NCBI GenBank assembly: GCA_030583865.1
Contig: CP129479.1
Span: 2,318,819-2,382,818, forward strand
DNA length: 64,000 bases
Direction: 5' to 3'
DNA from: Thermodesulfobacteriota bacterium
GTDB taxonomy: Bacteria > Desulfobacterota > GWC2-55-46
Part shown: piece by piece, positions 17,485 to 24,941 of the stretch
Layout of the letters: each line of letters opens with the position of its first letter
Numbering within the stretch: the first letter of the stretch is position 1
The notes under the pieces: model-generated
What the model was told of the DNA's origin: nothing
Seen by the model: the letters and a program-made list of their open reading frames with translations, nothing else
The model's database searches: none
Position numbers and translations under genes: made by a program

Positions 17485-17649
17485 TTGCGCATTCCCGGCT
17501 GAAATAGTATAAAATCTGTTTCCATAAGTGCATAGGGGCTATGCACCCGGCCGCTGCTTCGAGAGTGCCGGCCTATATCAACCACCACCTTGTCCCGTAA
17601 AAACGGGAACAGACCCGCTCGAATTAGCGGGGGACCAGAAGGAGGAAAC
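17485..17649 (+). promoter_or_regulatory. Promoter and structured leader of rpsF-rpsR-rplI
   Basis: TTGCGC (17485-17490) and TATAAA (17508-17513) are 17 bases apart. The ~130-base leader can form hairpins GTGCATAGGGGCTATGCAC and CCGGC...GCCGG, then reaches GGAGGAAAC before rpsF. rpsF leaders often carry an S6:S18 binding hairpin for autoregulation; whether this leader has the CCG bulge was not proven. Confidence 0.55.
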
Positions 17650-18024
17650 ATGAACAGGTACGAAACGGTCTGCATTGTCCGGCCCGACATTGCAGAGGAT
17701 GCCATAAAAGGCATCATCCAGAAGGCCTCGTCGTCGCTCGAAGGCGCCGGCGGGACCGTGGTAAGGGTCGACGAATGGGGGAGGAGGAAGCTCGCCTATC
17801 CCATTCAGAAAAAGGGAGAGGGCTACTATTTCGTCCTCCAGTACACGAGCTCGCCCGAGGCCAGCAAGGAAGTCGAAAGGCTCTTCAAGTTGAGCGAGGA
17901 CGTGCTCCGTTACCAGACCATCAGGATCATCGCCACAAAGAAGGCTGAGGAGAAGACGGCGGCAGAGGCCCCGGCGGCCGCTGCCGAAGCAGCCCCGGCG
18001 GAAGGAGGTCAGGCAAATGGCTAA
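17650..18024 (+). CDS. rpsF: 30S ribosomal protein S6
   Basis: A 124-residue protein starting [14 protein letters not shown], with [18 protein letters not shown] typical of S6 and a C-terminal Ala/Glu-rich tail (about residues 100-124) of low complexity. It pairs with S18 on the 30S platform. AGAAGGAGGAAAC precedes the ATG. It overlaps rpsR by eight bases; no ssb gene lies between them, unlike in many bacteria. Confidence 0.97.
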   Translation: MNRYETVCIVRPDIAEDAIKGIIQKASSSLEGAGGTVVRVDEWGRRKLAYPIQKKGEGYYFVLQYTSSPEASKEVERLFKLSEDVLRYQTIRIIATKKAEEKTAAEAPAAAAEAAPAEGGQANG

Positions 18025-18340
18025 CGAAAGACCTGAGAGGCCCGAAAGGCCTGAAAGACCCTCAAGGCCGGGCGGCGGCAGGCCTGACAGGCGCGAAGGC
18101 GGACGCCCCGATAGAAGGCCCTACCACAAGAAAAAAGTCTGCCGCTTCTGCAAGGACAAGGCGCTGGCGATGATAGACTACAAGGACGCAAAGGCCCTGC
18201 GGCCTTTCGTGACGGAAAAGGGCAGGATAGTCCCGAGGAGGATTTCCGGGACCTGCGCCAAGCACCAGAGGATGGTCAGCAACGCCCTGAAGAGGGCGCG
18301 TAACCTCGCCATCCTGCCGTTCACGACTACCAGCATATAG
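18017..18340 (+). CDS. rpsR: 30S ribosomal protein S18 with an RPE-repeat N-terminal extension
   Basis: The core (from about residue 38) is [56 protein letters not shown], a normal S18 with the Cys-containing form. It is preceded by about 37 residues made of repeated RPE and GGRPDRR units, strongly basic and Pro-rich, which is longer than usual. S18 binds S6 and 16S rRNA. Start overlaps rpsF. Confidence 0.96.
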   Translation: MANERPERPERPERPSRPGGGRPDRREGGRPDRRPYHKKKVCRFCKDKALAMIDYKDAKALRPFVTEKGRIVPRRISGTCAKHQRMVSNALKRARNLAILPFTTTSI

Positions 18341-18351
18341 GAGCTAATGTC

Positions 18352-18798
18352 ATGAGGGTGATACTTAAAAAAGACATGGATAACCTCGGGGCATTCGGCG
18401 ACGTGGTCAAGGTGGCCCCGGGATATGCAAGGAACTACCTCATACCGCAGGGCATCGCGGCAGAGGCCAACAGGAGCAACTTGAGGCAGTTCGAGGCGGA
18501 GAAGGATGCGCACCTCCGTAAGCTCCAGGCGAAAAGAGAAAAGGCCGAGACGCTGAAAGCCAGGCTCGACGCGGTCTCATTGAGCTTTACGAGGAAGACA
18601 TCCGAAGAGGACAAGCTCTTCGGCTCGGTCACGGCTCACGACATCGAGGAAGGGCTCAAGGCCCAGGGCTTCGAGTTCGAGAGAAAGGACATCGTGCTCG
18701 AAGAGCCCATAAAGAGCCTCGGGGAGCACGCGGTGAAAGTAAAGCTCCACCCCGGCATTTCAGCGGAAGTCAAGGTCAGCGTCCTTAAAGAAGAATAA
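18352..18798 (+). CDS. rplI: 50S ribosomal protein L9
   Basis: A 148-residue L9: MRVILKKDMDNLGAFGDVVKVAPGYARNYLIPQGIA is the conserved N-terminal domain, followed by the long connecting helix (about residues 40-75) and the C-terminal domain ending in HPGISAEVKVSVLKEE. A strong intrinsic terminator lies 12 bases beyond the stop. Confidence 0.97.
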   Translation: MRVILKKDMDNLGAFGDVVKVAPGYARNYLIPQGIAAEANRSNLRQFEAEKDAHLRKLQAKREKAETLKARLDAVSLSFTRKTSEEDKLFGSVTAHDIEEGLKAQGFEFERKDIVLEEPIKSLGEHAVKVKLHPGISAEVKVSVLKEE

Positions 18799-18807
18799 CC
18801 TCCCAAC

Positions 18808-18840
18808 TTGGGCCGCCGCCCAGGCGGCGGCCCTTTTTTT
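18808..18840 (+). terminator. Strong intrinsic terminator between rplI and dnaB
   Basis: GGGCCGCCGCC, loop CAGG or less, GGCGGCGGCCC and seven T residues. It ends only six bases before the dnaB start codon, so dnaB mRNA reading from the ribosomal operon must pass it. Confidence 0.9.
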
Positions 18841-18846
18841 CTCCCC

Positions 18847-20253
18847 ATGGCTATTCAGGCACCGAAAGAGATCGCCACCCGCAGGGTGCCGCCGCACAAC
18901 ATCGAAGCGGAGCAGTCGGTCCTCGGCGGCATACTCCTTGAAAAAGACTCCATAAACAAGGTCCTCGAAGTCCTTTCCCCCGACGGCTCGGATTTCTACC
19001 ACGACGCGCACGCGAAGCTATTCAAGGGCATGGTCAAGCTCTTCGAGAAGACGACGCCCATTGACGTCGTGACCCTATCGGACCTCTTCAAGGGCTCGGA
19101 CGAGCTCGCGTCCGTAGGCGGACTGCCCTACATAATCGAGCTCGTTGAGACCACGCCCACTGCCGCCAACATCATGTACTACGCCCGGATCGTAAAGGGC
19201 AAGGCGGTGGTGAGGCGGCTCATAGGCGCGGCGACCGAAATCGCCACCCTGGGGTACGAGGGGGTCGAAAACCCAGACGACTTCGTTGACCAGGCCGAGC
19301 AGAAGATATTCCAGATATCCCAGGACAGGACCAAGAAGTCCTTTTATGCGTTAAAAGACCTCATAAAGGGCGCCTTCGAGTCCATAGAGAAGCTATACGA
19401 GAGGAAGAGCCACGTTACTGGCATCTCCACGGGCTTCAGGGAGCTCGACAAGCTCACAGCGGGGCTACAGGATTCCGACCTCGTAATCATAGCCGGAAGG
19501 CCGGGCATGGGGAAGACCTCCTTTGCCCTGAACCTCGCCGAGAACGCCGCTATCGACGCGAACGCCCCAGTCGCCGTCTTTTCGCTCGAGATGAGCAAGG
19601 AGCAGCTCGTCCAGAGGATGCTCGCCTCAAGGGCCAGGATAGACCTCCAGAAGCTCAGGAACGGGTTTCTGAAAGACGAGGACTGGGGAAAGCTCACGAC
19701 AGCCGTGGGCACCCTGTACGAGGCGCCCATCTACATAGACGACACGCCCGCGCAGACCGTCCTAGAGATGAGGGCAAAGGCCCGCAGGTGGAAAGAAGAG
19801 TTCGGCCTCAGGCTCATAATGGTAGACTATTTGCAGCTCATGCGCGGCAGGAAGGGCGCGGACAGCCGCGAGCAGGAGATATCCGACATATCGCGGTCTT
19901 TAAAGGCCCTGGCAAAGGAGCTGCACGTGCCTGTTGTGGCCCTCTCGCAGCTTTCGAGGCGGGCTGAGCAGCGCGAGGGGAGCGTTCCCCAGCTATCGGA
20001 CCTCCGCGAATCAGGGGCGATAGAGCAGGACGCGGACGTCGTAATGTTCGTCTACAGGGAAGGCGTCTACAAGAAGTGCGAGTGCCCTGCGGACCTATGC
20101 ACCTGCGGCGTGAGGAAGAGCGCGGAGATACGGGTCGAGAAGCAGAGGAACGGCCCCACCGGGGTAGCCAGGCTCACCTTCATGAACGAGTACACCCGGT
20201 TCGAGGACCAGGCCCCGCACGAGTACGACATACAGGGCGAGTGGGTGGAGTAG
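18847..20253 (+). CDS. dnaB: Replicative DNA helicase DnaB
   Basis: A 468-residue DnaB. The N-terminal collar domain begins RVPPHNIEAEQSVLGGILL; the RecA-type motor has Walker A AGRPGMGKTSFALNLA (about residue 216), VFSLEMSKEQLVQRML, the DnaB motif 3 LIMVDYLQLM and SQLSRRAEQR with SDLRESGAIEQDADVV. A cluster CECPADLCTCG near residue 415 is an unusual Cys-rich insertion between motifs. It unwinds DNA at the replication fork. No Shine-Dalgarno is visible before ATG 18847 because the terminator abuts it. Its stop overlaps the toxin-like gene by one base. Confidence 0.96.
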   Translation: MAIQAPKEIATRRVPPHNIEAEQSVLGGILLEKDSINKVLEVLSPDGSDFYHDAHAKLFKGMVKLFEKTTPIDVVTLSDLFKGSDELASVGGLPYIIELVETTPTAANIMYYARIVKGKAVVRRLIGAATEIATLGYEGVENPDDFVDQAEQKIFQISQDRTKKSFYALKDLIKGAFESIEKLYERKSHVTGISTGFRELDKLTAGLQDSDLVIIAGRPGMGKTSFALNLAENAAIDANAPVAVFSLEMSKEQLVQRMLASRARIDLQKLRNGFLKDEDWGKLTTAVGTLYEAPIYIDDTPAQTVLEMRAKARRWKEEFGLRLIMVDYLQLMRGRKGADSREQEISDISRSLKALAKELHVPVVALSQLSRRAEQREGSVPQLSDLRESGAIEQDADVVMFVYREGVYKKCECPADLCTCGVRKSAEIRVEKQRNGPTGVARLTFMNEYTRFEDQAPHEYDIQGEWVE

Positions 20254-21143
20254 TGTTAACGCGTGATAATAAAAAATCTCAAATAGAATTCATTAAGAGA
20301 ACCGCGATAATCGCCCTTTTTTCTGACGATCATCTCATGAATATATTTGTCTTGAAAGGAGGTAACGCCATTGATTTAATTCTGAATATCAATGAAAGGT
20401 CTTCAATGGATCTGGATTTTTCAATTGAAAACGACTTTTCAGAAGAAGAACTTGACCAAATTAAATTGAGAATCGAGCGTACTCTTGAGAATACTTTCAA
20501 AACACATGGATTCGTAGTCTTTGATTTGTCTTTTCAGAAAAGGCCGGAGATCATTCCGGATAGCATTAAAGAATTTTGGGGCGGCTATCAAATTGAATTC
20601 AAAGTAATAGACATGGTAAAAAAAGGGTTCGCAAAAAATTTGAATGATTTGAGAAGAAGGGCAGAGATTATCGGCAATAAACAGCAGAAAAAAATCAAAG
20701 TCGATATCAGTAAATATGAATATTGCATTCCGAAGATCGAAAAAGAGATCGACGGCTATACGATTTACATATATTCTCCTGAAATGATTGTATGCGAAAA
20801 ACTACGCGCAATATGCCAGCAAATGCCTGAATACATTGAAAAAACAGGCAACAGAAAACCATCGGCCCGCGCCAGAGATTTCTTTGATATCTATCATGTT
20901 TCAAAAAATTTTGGAATTGATTTGGCTGAGGAGGAAAATTCGAGACTACTTAAGCTCATTTTTGAAGCAAAACGAGTTCCTTTACATTTAATTGGACAAA
21001 TAGAAAAGGAAAAAGAATTTCACAGTCACGACTTTATTGCTGTCAAAGATACGGTGAGAAGCAACAAAATAGAAGATTTTGCTTTTTATTTCGAATACGT
21101 TGTTAACATGACCAAAGGATTAAAACCCCTTTGGGAAATATAA
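20253..21143 (+). CDS. AbiEii/AbiGii-type nucleotidyltransferase toxin
   Basis: A 296-residue protein of the AbiEii (DUF1814) nucleotidyltransferase family. The core is visible as FVLKGGNAIDLIL (residues 32-44) and RSSMDLDFSI (49-58), with Asp53 and Asp55 as the likely catalytic pair; SPEMIVCEKLRAI and ARDFFDIYHV are further family motifs. AbiEii toxins are GTP/NTP-binding nucleotidyltransferases of type IV toxin-antitoxin and abortive-infection systems. GTG 20253 overlaps the dnaB TAG, so translation is coupled to dnaB and no own promoter was seen. Composition is AT-rich, unlike both flanks, indicating recent transfer. The 3' end overlaps the convergent antitoxin gene by 24 bases. Confidence 0.88.
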   Translation: MLTRDNKKSQIEFIKRTAIIALFSDDHLMNIFVLKGGNAIDLILNINERSSMDLDFSIENDFSEEELDQIKLRIERTLENTFKTHGFVVFDLSFQKRPEIIPDSIKEFWGGYQIEFKVIDMVKKGFAKNLNDLRRRAEIIGNKQQKKIKVDISKYEYCIPKIEKEIDGYTIYIYSPEMIVCEKLRAICQQMPEYIEKTGNRKPSARARDFFDIYHVSKNFGIDLAEEENSRLLKLIFEAKRVPLHLIGQIEKEKEFHSHDFIAVKDTVRSNKIEDFAFYFEYVVNMTKGLKPLWEI

Positions 21144-21983
21144 CTTCCAAGTCTTTGAATATTCCATTTCATGCATCTGATAAGTCAGATAAAAATCATA
21201 TTTGATTTCAAATTTTCTCATAAGATTAATTTGAGTCTCTGAATATTTGCCAGTCCGCTCCAGATAGAATCCAACGGCCTGATGATACGGATAAATATAA
21301 TTCAGTTGTTTTAAAACAGCAGAAAGCTTATTGACAGAAACCCTTTCACTTGCCGATCTATACGCATTAAGTACTTCGAAAACTCCACCTGAGTAATTAG
21401 GCCTTACTACTATATCAATCAGAGTTCTCTCAATGTCAGTAATTGGCAATAAGCTCGCCCCCACCTCCATGTCGATTACACTCAAACTGCCGGTATGCAT
21501 GCCATTTAAAATACAGACCTTTTTGCCGTCAAATTCCGCAATATTGTTCGATTGGCGTGGTCTTTTTTTAAAAGCCAGGTCAATACGGTTTTGTTCCAAA
21601 TTGCCTTCTTGTCGAATTTTGGGCGGTTGTTCGAAATTTAGATAAATTGTATTTGGTATTTGCTCCGTCAAGTCGTGCAAAAACATCGCGGTATAGTGTG
21701 AAAAATATGCATTTGGTTTTAACGACAAAACAAGTTCAAAAATTGATGCTTCTCCCAAGCTGTACCTTATTATATTTCTTGACGGAAAGCTGAACCTGAG
21801 TTCCTTTAAGCCAATGTTATCGATTAAAAAAGCTATGAATTTCTGAACAGTAATTGATTCTGGCAGCTCCCACGCGACCCTATTCAGATTCATATGACCT
21901 TCGATATTGGCGCGGGTCATCACTCGCGATGCGTTCTCAAAAAAGCTTTTTATCTCAGGTAATTTTTTTCTGGTTTTTTTCAT
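21120..21983 (-). CDS. AbiEi-like antitoxin (type IV toxin-antitoxin system)
   Basis: A 287-residue protein. An N-terminal region with winged-helix character (about 12-70: FFENASRVMTRANIEGHMN...) is followed by the AbiEi-like core SHYTAMFLHDLTEQIP, then DIERTLIDIVVRPNYSGGVFEVLNAY, typical of this antitoxin family. It probably represses through palindromes at 21998-22120 and neutralises the adjacent nucleotidyltransferase. The gene is convergent with the toxin, whereas AbiE loci are normally one co-directional operon with the antitoxin first. ATG 21983 follows TTG 21989. Composition is AT-rich like the toxin gene. Confidence 0.82.
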   Translation of the reverse strand: MKKTRKKLPEIKSFFENASRVMTRANIEGHMNLNRVAWELPESITVQKFIAFLIDNIGLKELRFSFPSRNIIRYSLGEASIFELVLSLKPNAYFSHYTAMFLHDLTEQIPNTIYLNFEQPPKIRQEGNLEQNRIDLAFKKRPRQSNNIAEFDGKKVCILNGMHTGSLSVIDMEVGASLLPITDIERTLIDIVVRPNYSGGVFEVLNAYRSASERVSVNKLSAVLKQLNYIYPYHQAVGFYLERTGKYSETQINLMRKFEIKYDFYLTYQMHEMEYSKTWKLYFPKGF

Positions 21984-21997
21984 TCTCAATCAAGATA

Positions 21998-22027
21998 CAC
22001 TTCCATCATGTTATATATATGGAAGTG
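21998..22027 (-). promoter_or_regulatory. Palindrome P0 in the antitoxin leader
   Basis: Arms CACTTCCAT and ATGGAAGTG (9 bp, perfect) enclose CATGTTATATAT. The site lies between the predicted antitoxin transcription start and its ATG, and its TGTTATATATA centre resembles the centre of P1-P3. Confidence 0.55.
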
Positions 22028-22030
22028 CCT

Positions 22031-22068
22031 ATTATAGAGTATATGTAGTATATATACAACATATACTC
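22031..22068 (-). promoter_or_regulatory. Antitoxin promoter with palindrome P1
   Basis: On the minus strand TTGTAT (22059-22054) and TATAAT (22036-22031) are 17 bases apart. The 32-bp palindrome P1 (22037-22068; half-site GAGTATATGTTGTATA, one mismatch between halves) exactly covers the -35 and spacer, so its binding protein should control the antitoxin gene. Confidence 0.68.
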
Positions 22069-22090
22069 GGCATCTAACGATTGCCATAGG

Positions 22091-22120
22091 TGAGTATGTT
22101 GTATATATACATCATACTCA
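22091..22120. promoter_or_regulatory. Palindrome P2 between antitoxin and priA promoters
   Basis: 30 bp, half-site TGAGTATGTTGTATA with one mismatch between halves. It shares the TGTTGTATATATAC centre with P1 and P3 and the GAGTAT arm with P1. Confidence 0.65.
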
Positions 22121-22186
22121 CTGAATAGCCACAGGTCAAACTAAAAAAACAATGAAACCAACCACTTCAAAAATGACTTGCCATAC

Positions 22187-22224
22187 TTGACAGGCATGGT
22201 GTTGTATATATACTACACCATGCC
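22187..22224 (+). promoter_or_regulatory. priA promoter with palindrome P3
   Basis: TTGACA (22187-22192) and TATACT (22209-22214) with a 16-base spacer. The 32-bp palindrome P3 (22193-22224; half-site GGCATGGTGTTGTATA, one mismatch) starts at the base after the -35 box and covers spacer and -10. Its centre is that of P1/P2 but its arms are different and still self-complementary. Start of transcription would fall near 22221, leaving about 14 bases before the priA ATG. Confidence 0.68.
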
Positions 22225-22234
22225 AAATCCTACA

Positions 22235-24637
22235 ATGAAAAAATACGCAGAGATAGCCGTGGCCCTTCCGGTCGAGACGACCTTCACCTACAGCGTCCCG
22301 GAGGAGTTGGCGGGAGAGGCGGCCCTGGGAAAGCGCGCCCTCGTGCCCTTCGGGAGGCGGCTCGTGACCGGATACATCATAGGTCTCCATGCCGCCCCTC
22401 CCGCAGGGATAAAGGAGATAAAGGCCGTCTCGGACATACTCGACGCCTATCCTCTTTTCGACGAAAAGCGCCTCAAGTTCTTCAAATGGCTCTCCTCATA
22501 TTATTACGCGCCCCTCGGCGAGGCGCTCTCTCTCATACACCCCGGGGCCGCCAACCTCAAAAGCTCCCGCTTTATACGGGCCTCCGCGGACGTGGAAGTC
22601 CCGAGCGGGCTCTGCCGGCTTGAGGCTTCCATACTTGAAGCGGCTGCCGGGAAGGGCGTCTCGGTCTCGGCATTGAAAAAGAGGTTCAGCGGAAAACCCG
22701 TATATAGCGTCATCTCGAGACTCGGGAAAAAGGGCCTCATAATCGAGGAAGATTCAATCGAGGGCGGCGGCTCGAAAAAGACCGAAAGGCTCGTGAAGCT
22801 GCTGGACCAGGGGGCCGCCGAGGCCGTCAAGGCCCCTCTCCAGAAAAATGTATTGGCTTTCCTTGACGGCGCTGGCGGCGAGGCAACGATGGGGGCGCTC
22901 GTTGACGGGCTCGGAAACGGCGCAAGAAACGCTGTGGCGAGGCTTGCGGAAAAGGGCATGGTGAAGATAGAGGAGCGCCGTGTCCACAGGGACCCCTTTT
23001 CTGCCATAGCCCCGAGACAGGTCCTGTTCGAGCCCAATGCCGAGCAGAAGGCCGCTATAGACAGGATAGCCGAGGCCATCGGCACGGGCGGCTACAGCCC
23101 CTTCCTCCTCTACGGCGTGACCGGGAGCGGGAAAACGCTCGTGTATCTCAAGGCCCTGCAAAAGGCGGTGGAGGCAGGGAAAAGGGCCATCATCCTCTCG
23201 CCGGAGATAGCCCTCACGCCCTGGCCCGCAGCCTACCTTAGCGCCCTTTTCCCCGGAAGGGTAGCGCTCGCGCATAGCGGCCTTTCCGAAGGCGAGAGGC
23301 TTGACGAGTGGCAGAAGGCGGTGGAGGGCAGGGCCGACATAGTGGTCGGGGCGCGCTCGGCCCTTTTCACGCCTTTAAGCAGCCTCGGGCTCATCATAGT
23401 GGACGAGGAGCACGAGACCTCCTACAAGCAGGAGGACGGGGTAAGGTACAATGCGCGCGACTCGGCCCTCATGCTCGCAAAGCACCTGGGCATAACGGTG
23501 GTCCTCGGCTCGGCTACGCCTTCCATAGAGACCTTCCATAACGCAAACACCGGGAAGCTTGCGCCGCTCGTCATAACGAAGAGGGTGGATTCAAGGCCGC
23601 TCCCCACGATGGAGCTTGAGGACATGCGGGGGAAAAAAGAGGTCGTCTCAGAGAGGCTCTCCTCACTCCTTTCCGAGACCCTGGCCTCGGGAATGCAGTC
23701 GCTCCTTTTCCTCAACAGGCGCGGGTTCGGAAGCTCCATAATATGCAAGGATTGCGGAAGGCGTTTCGAGTGCCTGAACTGCTCGGTGCCCCTTACGCTG
23801 CATAAGGGAAAAAGGAAGCTCCTCTGCCACTACTGCGACCTCTCCATTCCGGCGCCCTCGCTCTGCCCGGACTGCTCCGGGGCAAACCTCGCCTCGATCG
23901 GCGCTGGGACCGAGAGGGTCGAGGAGGAGGTCCTGCGAATCCTGCCTGAGGCCCGCGTCGGCAGGATGGACCGGGACACCGCATCGCTTAAAGGGGCAGC
24001 GAGGAGGATAATCGGGGAGGTGGAGGATAAGAAACTCGACGTCCTCATAGGCACGCAGATGGCCTCGAAAGGGCACCACTTCCCGGGTGTTACGCTCGTG
24101 GGTGTAGTGTCCGGCGACACGTCCCTCAATATCCCGGATTTCAGGTCTACTGAAAGGACATTCCAGCTCATAACCCAGGCAGCCGGACGGGCCGGGAGGG
24201 GGAACGACCCGGGGCACGTGGTCATACAGACCCTGAACCCGGGCCATTACTGCTTCAGGGCCATAATGGCCCATGATTACGACTCCTTTTTCAGGGAGGA
24301 GATCGAGAACCGTAGAGAGCTACTCTATCCTCCCTTTACCCGCCTCTGCGTCTTGAGGTTCGACGGCTTGAACGAAGGAGAGGTGGCCAAGGCCGCAAGC
24401 GCCCTCAAATTGGCGGCAGAGAAGATAATCACGGTTAAAAAATTTGAAATATTTGCGCTCGGACCTGCCCCGGCCCTTGTGCAGATGGTGAAAAACCGGC
24501 ATAGATGGCAGATACTGTTGAAAAGCAGCGAAATAAACCCCCTCCATTCGCTGGTCCGCGCCCTCAAGGCCCATTTCGAGGCCGGCAAAAGCAGGGTTGC
24601 CCTCTCCATAGACATGGACCCGGCAACCGTGGTCTAA
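22235..24637 (+). CDS. priA: Primosomal protein N' (replication restart helicase PriA)
   Basis: About 800 residues. The N-terminal 3'-DNA-binding domain begins YAEIAVALPVETTFTYSVPEE; the helicase core has Walker A YGVTGSGKTLVYL, the DEEH box in IIVDEEHETSYKQ, and GSATPSIETF. Two zinc knuckles are seen: CKDCGRRFECLNCS and LLCHYCDLSIPAPSLCPDC. QAAGRAGRGNDPG is motif VI. PriA reloads DnaB at stalled forks. ATG 22235 is chosen for homology; ATG 22220 is in frame and would make the mRNA leaderless. No clear Shine-Dalgarno. Its TAA stop abuts a family B repeat. Sits opposite dnaB across the toxin-antitoxin island. Confidence 0.95.
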   Translation: MKKYAEIAVALPVETTFTYSVPEELAGEAALGKRALVPFGRRLVTGYIIGLHAAPPAGIKEIKAVSDILDAYPLFDEKRLKFFKWLSSYYYAPLGEALSLIHPGAANLKSSRFIRASADVEVPSGLCRLEASILEAAAGKGVSVSALKKRFSGKPVYSVISRLGKKGLIIEEDSIEGGGSKKTERLVKLLDQGAAEAVKAPLQKNVLAFLDGAGGEATMGALVDGLGNGARNAVARLAEKGMVKIEERRVHRDPFSAIAPRQVLFEPNAEQKAAIDRIAEAIGTGGYSPFLLYGVTGSGKTLVYLKALQKAVEAGKRAIILSPEIALTPWPAAYLSALFPGRVALAHSGLSEGERLDEWQKAVEGRADIVVGARSALFTPLSSLGLIIVDEEHETSYKQEDGVRYNARDSALMLAKHLGITVVLGSATPSIETFHNANTGKLAPLVITKRVDSRPLPTMELEDMRGKKEVVSERLSSLLSETLASGMQSLLFLNRRGFGSSIICKDCGRRFECLNCSVPLTLHKGKRKLLCHYCDLSIPAPSLCPDCSGANLASIGAGTERVEEEVLRILPEARVGRMDRDTASLKGAARRIIGEVEDKKLDVLIGTQMASKGHHFPGVTLVGVVSGDTSLNIPDFRSTERTFQLITQAAGRAGRGNDPGHVVIQTLNPGHYCFRAIMAHDYDSFFREEIENRRELLYPPFTRLCVLRFDGLNEGEVAKAASALKLAAEKIITVKKFEIFALGPAPALVQMVKNRHRWQILLKSSEINPLHSLVRALKAHFEAGKSRVALSIDMDPATVV

Positions 24638-24773
24638 GCAGGCTGCTGAAAAATCCATCTGCGTCGAAGGCTACGCCGCTGGCTACGAAGGCGGACACGA
24701 AAAGCACGCCTCATTCCTCCCTCCCCTGTTCCAATGGGGCCTCGCATCTTGAGCTTTTTTGAACAGCCTGTAT
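24638..24773. repeat. Repeat family B, copy 2, directly after priA
   Basis: Runs CAGGCTGCTGAAAAATCC...GCCTCGCATCTTGAGCTTTTTTGAACAGCCTG, in the opposite orientation to copy 1. The terminal inverted repeats and the CGAAAAGC ACGCC centre are kept; CCCCTGTTCCAATGGGG is an inserted hairpin shared with the 55441 copy. It begins one base after the priA stop. A short derivative (GCTCCAGCAGGCTGCTGG) follows near 24793. Confidence 0.75.
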
Positions 24774-24858
24774 AAAACCTGTATAAAAAAGGAGCTCCAG
24801 CAGGCTGCTGGCCCGGCACGAAGGAAAAACCGCCCCTGAACCCTCTCCCAAGCCCGAA

Positions 24859-24887
24859 TTGACACCCCCCACACCCGGGTATAGACT
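24859..24887 (+). promoter_or_regulatory. Promoter of the 205-aa membrane protein
   Basis: TTGACA (24859-24864), 17-base spacer, TAGACT (24882-24887). AAGGAAGGAGG at 24928-24938 is a strong ribosome site for the ATG at 24942. The bases between the repeat and the promoter hold nothing else recognisable. Confidence 0.6.
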
Positions 24888-24941
24888 TAAAATAGGTACT
24901 CTAAGTAGGTGTAACATATATGTTTTAAGGAAGGAGGCAAT

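Noticed and set aside
20076-20252. Upstream in-frame extension of the toxin gene into dnaB
   Set aside because: The first ~59 codons are an alternative frame of dnaB; the natural start is GTG 20253 overlapping the dnaB stop.
22031-22224. CRISPR array or plasmid-type iterons
   Set aside because: The units are palindromes with differing arms and unequal spacing, not direct repeats with unique spacers, and there are no cas or rep genes.
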